The position numbers were made by a program, and so were the translations under genes. Positions 26,780-36,972 of a stretch of 64,000 bases of DNA are shown here, piece by piece. The stretch is taken from assembly GCF_004331285.1 (NCBI RefSeq), contig NZ_SJOH01000013.1, positions 48,120-112,119 on the forward strand. The letters are read 5' to 3'. The stretch is from Acinetobacter sp. ANC 3781 (GTDB lineage: Bacteria; Pseudomonadota; Gammaproteobacteria; Pseudomonadales; Moraxellaceae). Every line of letters begins with the position of its first letter. Position 1 is the stretch's first letter. The notes under the pieces were generated by a model. The model saw nothing but the letters and a program-made list of their open reading frames with translations, was not told the DNA's origin and made no database searches.

Positions 26780-27506
26780 TGCAAACTCCTTGTTCAATCA
26801 GTGTCCAAAATAGATCACCATCATCCATGAGTCTGAAAATACAAATAACTATCAATAAGTGGAACAAGCGCCCATTGATTGGCAAAAATAGTAGATATAT
26901 AGCGTTTTTTTAGCGCAATAACTGATAGTCATAAAAACACTTAATCGCGACTAATCAGCACAAAAAATTTAATACGACAATCAGAATTTCAATTATGAAA
27001 ATCATCCTGTGCGAAAACGTCAACAATAGATTAATAGTTTTAACTGATTATTCCTTAGGTTTTTAAGGATAATTTTTATCTTTTAAACTCTTGGTTTATA
27101 TAGCTTTCAAGTCTATGGTCATCTTTATTAAATCTTAAATTCCGAGGTTTTTACCCGGAATTGGCGATGGTAGTGGCTTTAAAGCACTTTTATAACAACT
27201 TCACTAGTATTTTTAAGTTATAACAAGCGACCAGTTATATAATGATGGCGATCAAAAGGTTAGTAGAATTCGATTGTAAAAGGGGCTTTTGTTCTATTTG
27301 GTAGACTTTTCACTTGCTTTTCATAAAGATTTTAAATGGTTTGACTAAAGCATATTGTTCTTCATCGTTTGTTCGTTCATAATTTGCATAAGCATGAATT
27401 CAATTACGTCTAATCATATTGAAAATGCTATAAATCAGAATAGGTAACCATCCAAATTTATGTTTTTCTACCTCAGCCGGATGGACAAATAGGATATTTT
27501 TTTAAA
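26780..27506. other. 727-bp intergenic region between the MFS gene and dapA
   Basis: This is the longest gene-free stretch in the window. It must contain both divergent promoters. I see a 7-bp inverted repeat AATTCCG/CGGAATT at 27138-27162 and several TA-rich stretches, but no open frame with a Shine-Dalgarno sequence, no RNA gene and no terminator hairpin. Confidence 0.5.
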
Positions 27507-28406
27507 ATGACTCAGCAAGCACAGATCATCCAAGGTTCAATTGTCGCAATCGTCACCCCGATGTTTGAAGATGGCAGCGTAGATTGGAAGGGTCTAGAAA
27601 AGCTCGTTGAGTGGCATATAGCACAAGGTACAAACAGTATTGTTGCTGTAGGCACAACTGGTGAAGCCTCGACCTTAAGCATGGCAGAACACACCAAAGT
27701 CATCGCGGAAATCATTCGTGTAGCCAACAAACGTATTCCTGTCATTGCAGGTACGGGAGCAAACTCTACCCATGAAGCGATCGAACTGACCAAAGAAGCC
27801 AAAGATCTCGGTGCCGATGCAGCACTCCTCGTCACACCTTATTACAACAAGCCTACACAAGAAGGCTTATATCAGCATTATAAAGCGATTGCTGAAGCTG
27901 TTGATTTACCACAAATTCTATACAATGTGCCGGGGCGTACTGGCGTCGACATGCTCAATGAAACAGTGATTCGCCTGGCCGATATCCCGCAAATTATCGG
28001 GATTAAAGACGCAACTGGTGATGTACCGCGTGGTCAAGAACTTATTCAAGGATTACACGGTAAAGATATGACCGTTTACTCTGGGGATGATGCGACTGCA
28101 TACCAATTGATGGGCTTCGGTGCGAAAGGCAATATTTCTGTGACTGCCAATATTGCACCTAAAGAAATGAGCCAAATATGTGCTGCTGCGGTTGCAGGTG
28201 ACACAGAACTCGCTGAAGCTTTAAACAATGAAGTTGCAAATTTACACAATATTCTATTTTGTGAATCCAACCCAATTCCTGTGAAATGGGCGCTTCATGA
28301 AATGGGATTAATTGGTACAGGTATTCGTTTACCATTAACTCCTCTTGCAGAACAATATCGTACACCGTTGCGTGAAGCACTGAACGCTTCTGGTGTCATT
28401 AAATAA
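27507..28406 (+). CDS. dapA: 4-hydroxy-tetrahydrodipicolinate synthase
   Basis: DapA condenses pyruvate with aspartate semialdehyde in lysine and diaminopimelate synthesis. The 299-residue TIM barrel contains GTTGEASTLSMAEH near residue 50, the catalytic Tyr in ILYNVPGRTGVDM, and the Schiff-base Lys in IGIKDATGDVPRG near residue 167. The bamC-like lipoprotein starts 13 bp after its stop and purC follows, the dapA-bamC-purC order known from Pseudomonas. Confidence 0.95.
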   Translation: MTQQAQIIQGSIVAIVTPMFEDGSVDWKGLEKLVEWHIAQGTNSIVAVGTTGEASTLSMAEHTKVIAEIIRVANKRIPVIAGTGANSTHEAIELTKEAKDLGADAALLVTPYYNKPTQEGLYQHYKAIAEAVDLPQILYNVPGRTGVDMLNETVIRLADIPQIIGIKDATGDVPRGQELIQGLHGKDMTVYSGDDATAYQLMGFGAKGNISVTANIAPKEMSQICAAAVAGDTELAEALNNEVANLHNILFCESNPIPVKWALHEMGLIGTGIRLPLTPLAEQYRTPLREALNASGVIK

Positions 28407-28419
28407 AGAGCACAACACT

Positions 28420-29025
28420 ATGCAATTACGTTTTGGTTTAGCCCTTGCACTTTCAGCATTCAGTTTAGTTGGTTGTAGTTCAATGGGAATCAACAATGGT
28501 TCTCTGGATTATAAAAATACTGCAACCTTTGAACCTCTGAAGTATCCTGAAGGTTCAATGGTTCGACCTGCAACGCCATTGTATCCGTCTCCGACGGTTG
28601 ACCCACTTGCGATTGAACATGCACCCAAGCTTGAAAATAAGCGTGGCAACCGTTTTGCTTTACCTCGCCCTGACAACGTTCAGGCAAATGCGCCAACAGA
28701 TCGCCAGGATGACAACACAAATGTCGGTCGCCCTCAGTTAGTTCGTGATGGAAATCAAAATCCGTTGCTCAAAATTGATGGAAATTCTGCTACAATTTGG
28801 CAGTACACACTTGCTACTCTCAGCAGCCTGAACCATACCATTGTTGGTCAAAGTAAAAATCGTTATGAAGTAACGATTAAGGTCGATCAACAGGTCTATG
28901 TCTTAAGACTTACCTCTGTAGGAACGAGTAACAATATCGCTGTGTTCAATGCCGATAATAGCTTTGCAGACCAAGAAAAAGCTGCAGAACTGTTAACCCA
29001 GATTTACCAAAATTGGCCAGCCTAG
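28420..29025 (+). CDS. bamC: BamC/NlpB-like lipoprotein
   Basis: The 201-residue product starts MQLRFGLALALSAFSLVGC, a lipoprotein signal with lipobox LVGC. A flexible N-terminal part (TATFEPLKYPEGSMVRPATP) resembles the unstructured BamC segment that binds BamD. A single helix-grip-like domain follows (LKIDGNSATIWQYTLATLSS to the end), against two in E. coli BamC, so this is a short version. It would belong to the outer membrane BAM complex. The start at 28420 is chosen for the signal peptide; a frame from 28393 overlaps the dapA end. Context with dapA and purC supports the call. Confidence 0.75.
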   Translation: MQLRFGLALALSAFSLVGCSSMGINNGSLDYKNTATFEPLKYPEGSMVRPATPLYPSPTVDPLAIEHAPKLENKRGNRFALPRPDNVQANAPTDRQDDNTNVGRPQLVRDGNQNPLLKIDGNSATIWQYTLATLSSLNHTIVGQSKNRYEVTIKVDQQVYVLRLTSVGTSNNIAVFNADNSFADQEKAAELLTQIYQNWPA

Positions 29026-29046
29026 TCGTACTAGGCATTTTTTTTT
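29020..29046 (+). terminator. Terminator overlapping the bamC stop
   Basis: GCCTAGT-CGT-ACTAGGC followed by eight T. It overlaps the final codons of bamC and lies only 15 bp before purC, so it may attenuate rather than end the transcript. Confidence 0.75.
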
Positions 29047-29061
29047 GAAAAAGGTTCCCCC

Positions 29062-29781
29062 ATGTTGAAACAAACCTTGCTCTATACTGGTAAAGCGAAA
29101 TCTGTTTATGAAACAGACAGTGCAGATCACCTAATCCTAGTCTTCCGTGATGATGCCTCTGCATTTAACGGCGAAAAAATCGAACAGCTAGATCGTAAAG
29201 GCAAGGTGAACAACCGTTTTAACGCCTTCATCATGGAAAAATTGGCTGCTGCTGGCATTGAAACTCACTTTGAAAAACTTCTTTCTCCGACTGAAGTTTT
29301 AGTGAAAAAATTAAAGATGGTTCCTGTTGAATGCGTGATTCGTAACTACGCAGCGGGTAGCTTGTGCCGTCGTTTAGGGGTTGAAGAAGGCAAAGAGTTA
29401 ACACCTTCTACTTTTGAATTGTTCTTCAAAGACGACGCTCTTGGCGATCCAATGGTGAACGAATCTCAAGCAATTGCTTTAGGTTGGGCGACTGCTGAAC
29501 AACTTGAACAAATGAAAGTGCTGACTTATAAAGTCAACGAAGTCCTTAAAGATTTGTTCGACAAAGGCAATATGCTTCTTGTTGACTTCAAACTTGAATT
29601 TGGTGTATTCCACGACCGTATTGTTCTGGGTGACGAATTCTCTCCAGACGGTTGCCGTCTATGGGATAAAGACACCAAGAAAAAACTCGATAAAGACCGT
29701 TTCCGTCAAGGTTTAGGCGGTGTGGTTGAAGCTTATGAAGAAGTGGCGACACGTTTAGGTCTCGATCTTTCAGATATTTAA
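29062..29781 (+). CDS. purC: SAICAR synthetase
   Basis: PurC (phosphoribosylaminoimidazole-succinocarboxamide synthase) adds aspartate to CAIR in purine synthesis. The 239-residue length is standard. Recognisable parts are [12 protein letters not shown] at the N-terminus (ATP loop), [28 protein letters not shown] near residue 93, and VDFKLEFG with [14 protein letters not shown] near the C-terminus. GAAAAAGG precedes the ATG. It is the last gene of the dapA unit and has a terminator at 29796. Confidence 0.95.
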   Translation: MLKQTLLYTGKAKSVYETDSADHLILVFRDDASAFNGEKIEQLDRKGKVNNRFNAFIMEKLAAAGIETHFEKLLSPTEVLVKKLKMVPVECVIRNYAAGSLCRRLGVEEGKELTPSTFELFFKDDALGDPMVNESQAIALGWATAEQLEQMKVLTYKVNEVLKDLFDKGNMLLVDFKLEFGVFHDRIVLGDEFSPDGCRLWDKDTKKKLDKDRFRQGLGGVVEAYEEVATRLGLDLSDI

Positions 29782-29795
29782 TCCGTCTACAGATT

Positions 29796-29826
29796 CAAAA
29801 AACCGGGCTTTAAGCTCGGTTTTTTA
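29796..29826 (+). terminator. purC terminator
   Basis: AACCGGGCTT-TAA-GCTCGGTTTTTT stem and T run, 15 bp after the purC stop. Confidence 0.8.
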
Positions 29827-29911
29827 TGATCGTGAATAAAGGATTCAATCGAATAAATAAATTTATTTAATAAAAAATCATCGTTTTTACACTCTCTACT
29901 CAAGCCGCTAA

Positions 29912-29917
29912 TATAAT
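29912..29917 (+). promoter_or_regulatory. -10 hexamer of a candidate sRNA
   Basis: A perfect TATAAT beyond the purC terminator. The -35 is poor: the best match, TTTACA at 29886, is 20 bp away. It would start transcription near 29924. Confidence 0.4.
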
Positions 29918-29923
29918 TTCATA

Positions 29924-30050
29924 GCTGGCAACATTGCAATTGAATCTTGATTGATACCTTGCTCACCAGATCATTGTTTATCCTATAGGATGTATCTCCC
30001 CCAAGACATCCTATTTTCAGCCCGATTCTCCATGAATTGGGCTTTTTTTA
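29924..30050 (+). ncRNA. Candidate small RNA between purC and rarA
   Basis: Downstream of the purC terminator there is a second, separate plus-strand terminator (AGCCCGATT/AATTGGGCT, 30019-30043, then seven T) that no gene uses, since rarA runs the other way and the T run is on the wrong strand for it. Before it is a perfect 9-bp hairpin ATAGGATGT/ACATCCTAT (29985-30014) with a 12-base loop containing CTCCCCC. The left arm can also pair with an upstream ATCCTAT copy (29980-29986), so two folds compete. With the TATAAT at 29912 this predicts a ~125-nt transcript. The C-rich loop could pair with G-rich Shine-Dalgarno sequences. No known family was recognised. Confidence 0.45.
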
Positions 30051-31322
30051 TTGCTGCTGCTGTTCCTGCTGCCAACGACGTTGCTGTAAACGCTCACCTT
30101 CCACTTCACGTTTGTTCCGCGCGGACTCATATAACTTAGTACCTTTTAATTCAGGCGGCAAATAGTCTTGCAAGACAAAATGCTCTGGGTAATTGTGTGG
30201 ATAAAGATAATCCACGCCATAGCCCTGCTCTTTCATCAATTTAGTCGGTGCATTTCTTAAATGTAAGGGTACCGGTAAATTTGCGGTTTTTTCAGCCAGA
30301 TCTAAAGCTTTATTGATGGCCAAATAAGTACTGTTACTTTTGGCACTGGTCGCCAAATATACTGCACACTGTCCCAAAATAATACGGCATTCCGGCATAC
30401 CTACAGCTTGAACCGAACGGAAACATTCTCCCGCAAGAAGCAAAGCATTCGGATTCGAGTTACCAATATCTTCAGACGCCGCAATCAGCATACGACGGGC
30501 AATAAAGACCGGATCTTCACCGCCTTTGAGCATGCGTGCCATCCAATACAAAGTCGCATCCGGATCACTACCGCGAATTGACTTAATAAAAGCCGAGACC
30601 AGGTCATAATGCTGCTCGCCCGATTTGTCATAGCGGGCAATATTCTGCTGCGCAACTTTCACCACAATGGCATTGGTAATGATATTTTCAAGTTCAGGTT
30701 CAAAGGTGCTGGCAATCAGGTCTAGCAGGTTAAGGGCCTTACGTGCATCTCCGGCAGCAAATTGAATCAGTGCTTCATATTCTTCAATTTGAATATATCG
30801 TTCTTTTAAAAAGGCATCGTTTTGTAGAGCCTGATTCAATAAGGTTTGAATTGCATCGGCATCTAAAGCATTCAGGCTATACACCTGACAACGCGATAAC
30901 AATGCACTATTCACCTCAAAGGAAGGATTTTCCGTTGTTGCGCCAATCAACGTGATTTTACCCTTTTCAACCGCATTCAATAAGGCATCTTGTTGTGACT
31001 TATTAAAACGGTGAATTTCATCAATAAAGACTACAGGTTTAAGTAAATCACCACTTTGAGCAATGATTTCACGCAGTTCTTTCACTCCAGTATTCAGGGC
31101 AGATAGACTGACAAAAGGTCGATCAACCGCCTGTGCCAGAAGTAAAGCAATGGTGGTTTTCCCTACCCCCGGTGGTCCCCAAAAAATAATCGAGGGTAAA
31201 TGCCCTTGATCAATCATTTGGCGTAAAGGGGCTTGATTACCTAATAAGTGATCCTGACCGATAATTTCTGCTAAATCACGTGGGCGGAGCCGTTCAGGCA
31301 GTGGAATATGACTATCTGACAT
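30048..31322 (-). CDS. rarA: Replication-associated recombination protein A
   Basis: RarA (MgsA) is an AAA+ ATPase of the clamp-loader group acting at stalled replication forks with SSB. The 424-residue protein has [17 protein letters not shown] at the start, Walker [17 protein letters not shown] near residue 50, Walker [16 protein letters not shown] near residue 97, sensor 1 [14 protein letters not shown], and the C-terminal tetramerisation block [15 protein letters not shown]. The tail ends in a glutamine-rich stretch ([11 protein letters not shown]) coded by a CAG/CAA tract. Single gene. Confidence 0.95.
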   Translation of the reverse strand: MSDSHIPLPERLRPRDLAEIIGQDHLLGNQAPLRQMIDQGHLPSIIFWGPPGVGKTTIALLLAQAVDRPFVSLSALNTGVKELREIIAQSGDLLKPVVFIDEIHRFNKSQQDALLNAVEKGKITLIGATTENPSFEVNSALLSRCQVYSLNALDADAIQTLLNQALQNDAFLKERYIQIEEYEALIQFAAGDARKALNLLDLIASTFEPELENIITNAIVVKVAQQNIARYDKSGEQHYDLVSAFIKSIRGSDPDATLYWMARMLKGGEDPVFIARRMLIAASEDIGNSNPNALLLAGECFRSVQAVGMPECRIILGQCAVYLATSAKSNSTYLAINKALDLAEKTANLPVPLHLRNAPTKLMKEQGYGVDYLYPHNYPEHFVLQDYLPPELKGTKLYESARNKREVEGERLQQRRWQQEQQQQ

Positions 31323-31532
31323 CTTGTTATTTCTTTACTATGCTTAAAACCAGTCTACTATGTAATTTTAATATCGCGTATTTCAATTGAAATGTTTTAC
31401 AAAAAAATCATCTGGTTTTGAAGCTTGCTGATTCCAGCAGTTTTGCAACAGGCAGCACAAACTTGGCAGGATTAAACTGAGATCAACTAAATATTTTTTA
31501 GAAGATCTTTTCCAAGAAGTGTACGGTCAAAA

Positions 31533-31985
31533 TTAGCGTACCCAACGAACAATATAGTCTTCAATATCTGCTTCATTGACTTCAACTTCCGAAATACAGC
31601 GCCCTGCGGCCGACTTTTTCGCCTTAATCACACTCTGCCGTGTACCGGTATTTAAATAATGCCAAGACGGCAACTTTTTGCCTTCTTTTAAGCGACGGTA
31701 AGCACAACTGGGTGGCAACCAGTGAATGGTGGCCAATTTATCAGGAGTCAGTTGAATGCAATCAGGAACATACTTAAAACGCTCGGCATAATTACTGCAA
31801 TGCGCTGTTTTGCAATCGAGAAGTTTGCATGAGACCTTGGTATAAGCTACTTCACCAATTTCTTCATCTTCCAGTTTAATCAGACAACATAAACCACACC
31901 CATCACAAAGTGCCTCCCACTCAGTAGGATTCAGTTCAGCTAAAGGATATTTTTTCCAAAATTCCGGACGTAATTTGGCAGTCAT
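31533..31985 (-). CDS. YcgN/UPF0260 cysteine-cluster protein
   Basis: A 150-residue soluble protein beginning MTAKLRPEFWKKYPLAELNP. It has the cysteine pattern of UPF0260: CDGCGLCCLIKLED near residue 28, then CKLLDCKTAHCSNY near residue 53, and a later PPSCAYRRL. The arrangement suggests metal (Zn or Fe-S) binding. The function of the family is unknown. It is a single gene between rarA and the DUF1328 gene, with no visible operon. Confidence 0.85.
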   Translation of the reverse strand: MTAKLRPEFWKKYPLAELNPTEWEALCDGCGLCCLIKLEDEEIGEVAYTKVSCKLLDCKTAHCSNYAERFKYVPDCIQLTPDKLATIHWLPPSCAYRRLKEGKKLPSWHYLNTGTRQSVIKAKKSAAGRCISEVEVNEADIEDYIVRWVR

Positions 31986-32180
31986 AAAACGAAAAAAAAG
32001 AAGAGAGCTTAGCCATTATTATAGCGTGTTCAAGTTCACAATGTAGGAATGTTATTTTTACTTTGAATCATATATTTACTGTCAAAGTGAACATTTTTTC
32101 AACATAAGAATAACACTTTTAGGAATTTCAACGTCCTATACTAAATCTACTTTGAAAATAACAACACTTGGAGAAAGCTT

Positions 32181-32339
32181 ATGTTCCGTTGGGCGATTAT
32201 TTTTGCAGTGATTGCACTTATAGCCAGTCTGTTAGGTTTCGGTGGTGTCGCCGGTCTATCTAAAGACTTCGCGGTTATTCTACTGGTCATTGCAGTTATT
32301 CTAGCAATTGTCGGCTTCCTCTCTCGAGGGAAGGTATAA
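32181..32339 (+). CDS. DUF1328 (YtjA-like) small membrane protein
   Basis: A 52-residue protein, [20 protein letters not shown] followed by [20 protein letters not shown] and a LSRGKV end: two transmembrane helices joined by a short loop. This is the DUF1328/YtjA pattern. TTGGAGAAAGC lies just before the ATG. It often responds to stress in other bacteria, but nothing in the sequence shows that here. A strong terminator follows at 32364. Confidence 0.88.
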   Translation: MFRWAIIFAVIALIASLLGFGGVAGLSKDFAVILLVIAVILAIVGFLSRGKV

Positions 32340-32363
32340 AATTATCTTATACTTTTAGCTTCA

Positions 32364-32393
32364 TAAAAAAGAGCCTCTTTAGGCTCTTTTTTA
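32364..32393. terminator. Terminator after the DUF1328 gene
   Basis: AAAAAAGAGCCT-CTTT-AGGCTCTTTTTT with T runs on both strands. Confidence 0.85.
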
Positions 32394-32515
32394 TATTGGA
32401 AATCCATCTACCCCATTAAAAAATCTAAAATCAAATTAAGCGAAAATTAAATTATATTTCACACATTTAACTCCAGTCACTATCTCAAACTAAAGAATAA
32501 ATCCGAGATCTTTTA

Positions 32516-34057
32516 TTAGGGTCTTAAGTGACGTGGTCTGAACCCTGTGATCAATAAACCAATCGCATAAGCTAAAACCCCCACTAGACAAAGGCCAATG
32601 ACTTCGAATACGCGAATCCATTGTGAAACATCGCCGTTATACCAACTCAAGGCATACCAAAGTGCCGTAATCATGAGGGCATTGGCAATGGCAAACTGAA
32701 GAAAAAGTTTCTTCCAGTGCGCCCCAAAGCGGAAAATATCGCGTTGATGCAGATAAAAATACAACATTCCGGCATTCACCAGTGCAGAACCTGAAGAGGC
32801 CAACGCCAATGCCATATGTTCTGCTTCCCAATGGATCAGTTTAAAGAAGCCAATAAAGACTACGTTTAAAATCGCATTAGCTGCAACGGCCATTAAGCCG
32901 ACACGTACAGGGGTTCTGGTATCTTGCTGTGCGTAAAAGCCCGGCGCAAACACTTTAATCAGCATGAAGGAAATGACCCCGGCACTCATGCATTGCAAAG
33001 CCAATGCGGTCATCTGTGTATCTTCAAGGGTAAATTGCCCACGTTGGAACAGTGCCTGAATAATGGGAGTGGATAGCATAAACAAGGCAATGCTGGCGGG
33101 AATACCGACCAACATAATCACTCTTGCCGCCCAGTCGATCATGCCACGGAACTTTAATTGATCTTGTTCGGCATGGCGCATAGAAAGTGATGGCAGGATA
33201 ACCGTACCAATTGCCACCCCAATTAAGCCCAAAGGTAATTCAGTCATGCGTTCGGCACTATATAGCCAGGACACCGAACCGTCTTGCATGAAGGATGCCC
33301 AGATGGTATTCAGCAGCAAATTGATTTGCGTCACCGAAACACCAAATAAGGCAGGCAGCATCAATTTCATGATGCGATCTACACCTTCATGTTTAAAATC
33401 AACTTTAGGTGGAATCAGCAGATTTTTACGCCATAACTCCGGGATTTGAATCACCAGTTGCAATACACCTGCAACGACTACAGCCCAACCTAAGGCCATA
33501 ATCGGTTCAGCCATATACGGCGTTAACCACCATGCGCCTGCAATCATGGTGATATTCAGTAAGACTGGCGCAAAAGCTGGGGTCGAAAATGAACCATAAC
33601 TGTTTAAAATACTGCTGGCAAAAGCAGTCAGCGACATAAACAGTAAATATGGAATCGTCAGACGGAACATGTCCGTGGCTAAGGCAAATTTTTCTGGATC
33701 ACTATGGAAACCCGGTGCATAAATATACAAAATCGCCGGTGCAGCAATCATGGCAATAAAGGTCAGTGCGGTCATAAAGGTCGCCAGACAACCAAATACC
33801 CGACTAATCAGAATTTGCACTTCAGCATGGGTTTTTGTGGTTTTGTATTCGGTTAAAACCGGAATAAAGGCTTGCGAAAAGGCCCCTTCGGCAAACAGCC
33901 GCCGAAAGAAGTTCGGGATACGGAAGGCAACCACAAAGGTATCAAAATCTTTACCTGCACCAAACACATTCAGCAAAACCACATCCCGGACTAGACCCAA
34001 AACCCGAGACAACATGGTCATTGCACTGACAATAAAGGTCGACCGCCACAGTGCCAT
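32516..34057 (-). CDS. murJ: Lipid II flippase
   Basis: MurJ (MviN) flips lipid II across the inner membrane for peptidoglycan synthesis. The ~513-residue protein has about 14 hydrophobic helices, and the N-terminal block SMISRV-like TMLSRVLGLVRDVVLLNVFG followed by FVVAFRIPNFFRRLFAEGAF, with the essential basic residues of the central cavity. I choose ATG 34057 (MALWRSTFIVSAM), five bases after GGTGG; a GTG at 34066 and an ATG at 34060 are alternatives. The peptidoglycan-recycling gene ampD lies 83 bp upstream on the same strand. Confidence 0.93.
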   Translation of the reverse strand: MALWRSTFIVSAMTMLSRVLGLVRDVVLLNVFGAGKDFDTFVVAFRIPNFFRRLFAEGAFSQAFIPVLTEYKTTKTHAEVQILISRVFGCLATFMTALTFIAMIAAPAILYIYAPGFHSDPEKFALATDMFRLTIPYLLFMSLTAFASSILNSYGSFSTPAFAPVLLNITMIAGAWWLTPYMAEPIMALGWAVVVAGVLQLVIQIPELWRKNLLIPPKVDFKHEGVDRIMKLMLPALFGVSVTQINLLLNTIWASFMQDGSVSWLYSAERMTELPLGLIGVAIGTVILPSLSMRHAEQDQLKFRGMIDWAARVIMLVGIPASIALFMLSTPIIQALFQRGQFTLEDTQMTALALQCMSAGVISFMLIKVFAPGFYAQQDTRTPVRVGLMAVAANAILNVVFIGFFKLIHWEAEHMALALASSGSALVNAGMLYFYLHQRDIFRFGAHWKKLFLQFAIANALMITALWYALSWYNGDVSQWIRVFEVIGLCLVGVLAYAIGLLITGFRPRHLRP

Positions 34058-34139
34058 CATTTCCACCCAGTATTAAAATAAGTCGCTATTGTAAAGAAAC
34101 TTCACAGGAATTTCGTTGTTAAATCATAAACTCGAGCAG

Positions 34140-34715
34140 CTATTGATCTGCTTTATATTGTTGTATTAAAGCTCTGGTTTTTGGCCAATCAAAAAAAGGC
34201 CCAGGATCAGTTTTACGTCCTGACGCAATATCCGAATGCCCTGCCAGATGTTGCAATATCTTCGGATAGGTCTCCTGCAAGGTCGTAATCACCTTTGCCA
34301 ATGTATTGTATTGCACATCCTCAAAAGGCTGGTCATCGCTGCCTTCCAGTTCAATACCAATGGAATAATCATTACATTCTTTTTTGGCCAAATAGCTGGA
34401 ACGCCCTGCATGCCAGGCGCGATCATTAAAATTCACGAATTGCAAAACCTCACCACTGCGCAAAATTAACAGATGGGTCGACACCTGCATGCCTTCAATG
34501 GTTTGAAAATAAGGATGAACCGACCAATCCAGCTGGTTTTGAAAAAACTGTTCAATATAGCCACCGCCAAATTGCGAGGGCGGCAAACTGATGTTATGCA
34601 CCACCACTAACTGAATTTCAGTATGTTCGGGGCGTTGATTATAGTTCGGGGATGGTACTTGCCTTGCACCGATCAACTGACCATCGATGACCTGAAAAGA
34701 CGGTGCCTGTTGCAT
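34140..34715 (-). CDS. ampD: 1,6-anhydro-N-acetylmuramyl-L-alanine amidase
   Basis: AmpD cleaves the stem peptide from anhydromuropeptides in cytoplasmic peptidoglycan recycling. The 191-residue amidase_2 protein has zinc and catalytic positions in VVVHNISLPPSQFGG (His near 35), the Tyr/Glu region YSIGIELEGSDD, and HSDIASGRKTDPGPFFDW, with His and Asp near 155-165. There is no signal peptide, as expected for AmpD rather than periplasmic AmiD. It is divergent from nadC, as in E. coli. Confidence 0.93.
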   Translation of the reverse strand: MQQAPSFQVIDGQLIGARQVPSPNYNQRPEHTEIQLVVVHNISLPPSQFGGGYIEQFFQNQLDWSVHPYFQTIEGMQVSTHLLILRSGEVLQFVNFNDRAWHAGRSSYLAKKECNDYSIGIELEGSDDQPFEDVQYNTLAKVITTLQETYPKILQHLAGHSDIASGRKTDPGPFFDWPKTRALIQQYKADQ

Positions 34716-34870
34716 ATTCCTATCCTCAGTTTTATTCGTCTAAGTAGATGATTTTAGCGTAATCCTAAAACTTTAAACTTAAAATCTCAAACTCCCCGAA
34801 TAAAATCCATTGAAAAACCATTTCTTTTAAATGAACAGTGCTAATATAACGCGCAATTTTCATGGCTTAA

Positions 34871-35913
<1,043 letters not shown>

Positions 35914-36035
35914 CACTCCTCCTGAAAAAATAAAACATGAGTCTAAGCACTGAATATGAACTTGATCTTAAGCCTGCGTTTCAAAAGGTGCAGCTATTGC
36001 AGCCTTTTTGTATCCAGTCCTTTAGATGATCTATA

Positions 36036-36066
36036 TAAAAAACGCACCTTGAGGTGCGGTTTTTAT
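36036..36066 (-). terminator. rph terminator
   Basis: Minus-strand ACCGCACC-TCAA-GGTGCGTTTTTT, 17 bp beyond the rph stop. Confidence 0.8.
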
Positions 36067-36082
36067 TTCTTAATTAAACAAC

Positions 36083-36799
36083 TTACCAACCTAAAGCTTC
36101 CTGTTGTTTTTTAATTAATTCTTGAATGCCTTTTTCAGCCAGTTCAAGCATCTCGTTACACTGTGCACGGGTAAAGGGTTTTTCTTCGGCAGTACCTTGC
36201 AGTTCAATAAATTCGCCTGCTTGTGTCATGACCACATTTAAGTCGGTTTGACAGCTTGAATCTTCTTCATAACACAGATCCAATAACGCTTCATCTTTAT
36301 ACATACCGACAGAAATCGCAGCCACCAAGCCTTTAAGTGGGTCTTGCTTAATTTTCTTTTTCTCAAGCAATACATTCATTGCATCAATGAGAGCTACAGC
36401 TGCCCCAGTAATAGCTGCGGTACGTGTACCACCATCTGCCTGAATCACATCACAGTCAATGGTAATGGTGTTTTCACCCAGTTTTTTCAAATCGACCATG
36501 GCACGCAAGCTACGACCAATCAGACGCTGAATCTCTTGAGTACGGCCACTCTGTTTACCACGAGCGGCTTCACGGTCACTACGGGTATGCGTTGAACGTG
36601 GCAACATACCGTATTCAGCAGTGACCCAACCTTGTCCCTTACCTTTAAGAAAACGTGGTACTGAATTATCAATACTTGCGGTACAAAGAACTTTAGTATG
36701 ACCAAATTCAATCAATACTGAACCTTCCGCATAACGCGTATAGTTGCGGGTAATTTTTACGTCACGTAATTGATCTACTGTACGTTGGTCGATACGCAT
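36083..36799 (-). CDS. rph: Ribonuclease PH
   Basis: RNase PH trims tRNA 3' ends by phosphorolysis. The 238-residue protein begins [20 protein letters not shown] and carries [50 protein letters not shown] conserved residues (the [10 protein letters not shown] block), [15 protein letters not shown] near residue 125, and [13 protein letters not shown] near the end. ATG 36799 matches family starts; nine more codons upstream lack homology. The full-length C-terminus rules out the E. coli K-12 type frameshift. Single gene. Confidence 0.95.
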   Translation of the reverse strand: MRIDQRTVDQLRDVKITRNYTRYAEGSVLIEFGHTKVLCTASIDNSVPRFLKGKGQGWVTAEYGMLPRSTHTRSDREAARGKQSGRTQEIQRLIGRSLRAMVDLKKLGENTITIDCDVIQADGGTRTAAITGAAVALIDAMNVLLEKKKIKQDPLKGLVAAISVGMYKDEALLDLCYEEDSSCQTDLNVVMTQAGEFIELQGTAEEKPFTRAQCNEMLELAEKGIQELIKKQQEALGW

Positions 36800-36972
36800 A
36801 ATGGGTTCTCTTTGGCTAAAATTCATTGCGGCCTAGTATAACAGAAGCAAGCTTGAAGGTTTTGCTGACAGACTGTCGATTGACAAAAACCATAAAATCA
36901 CGCTGCTTCTATTTAGCCACCAGTTGAATTAGCCTCCCATTATGCTTAGCTCAAATCCCTTTCTATTTCACT

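Noticed and set aside
30019..30049. Terminator of rarA
   Set aside because: The T run is on the plus strand while rarA is read from the minus strand; it cannot end the rarA transcript.
35985..36015. AAAAGGTGC...GCAGCCTTTTT as a nadC terminator
   Set aside because: The stem needs a bulge and lies over 250 bp after the nadC stop; too weak to call.
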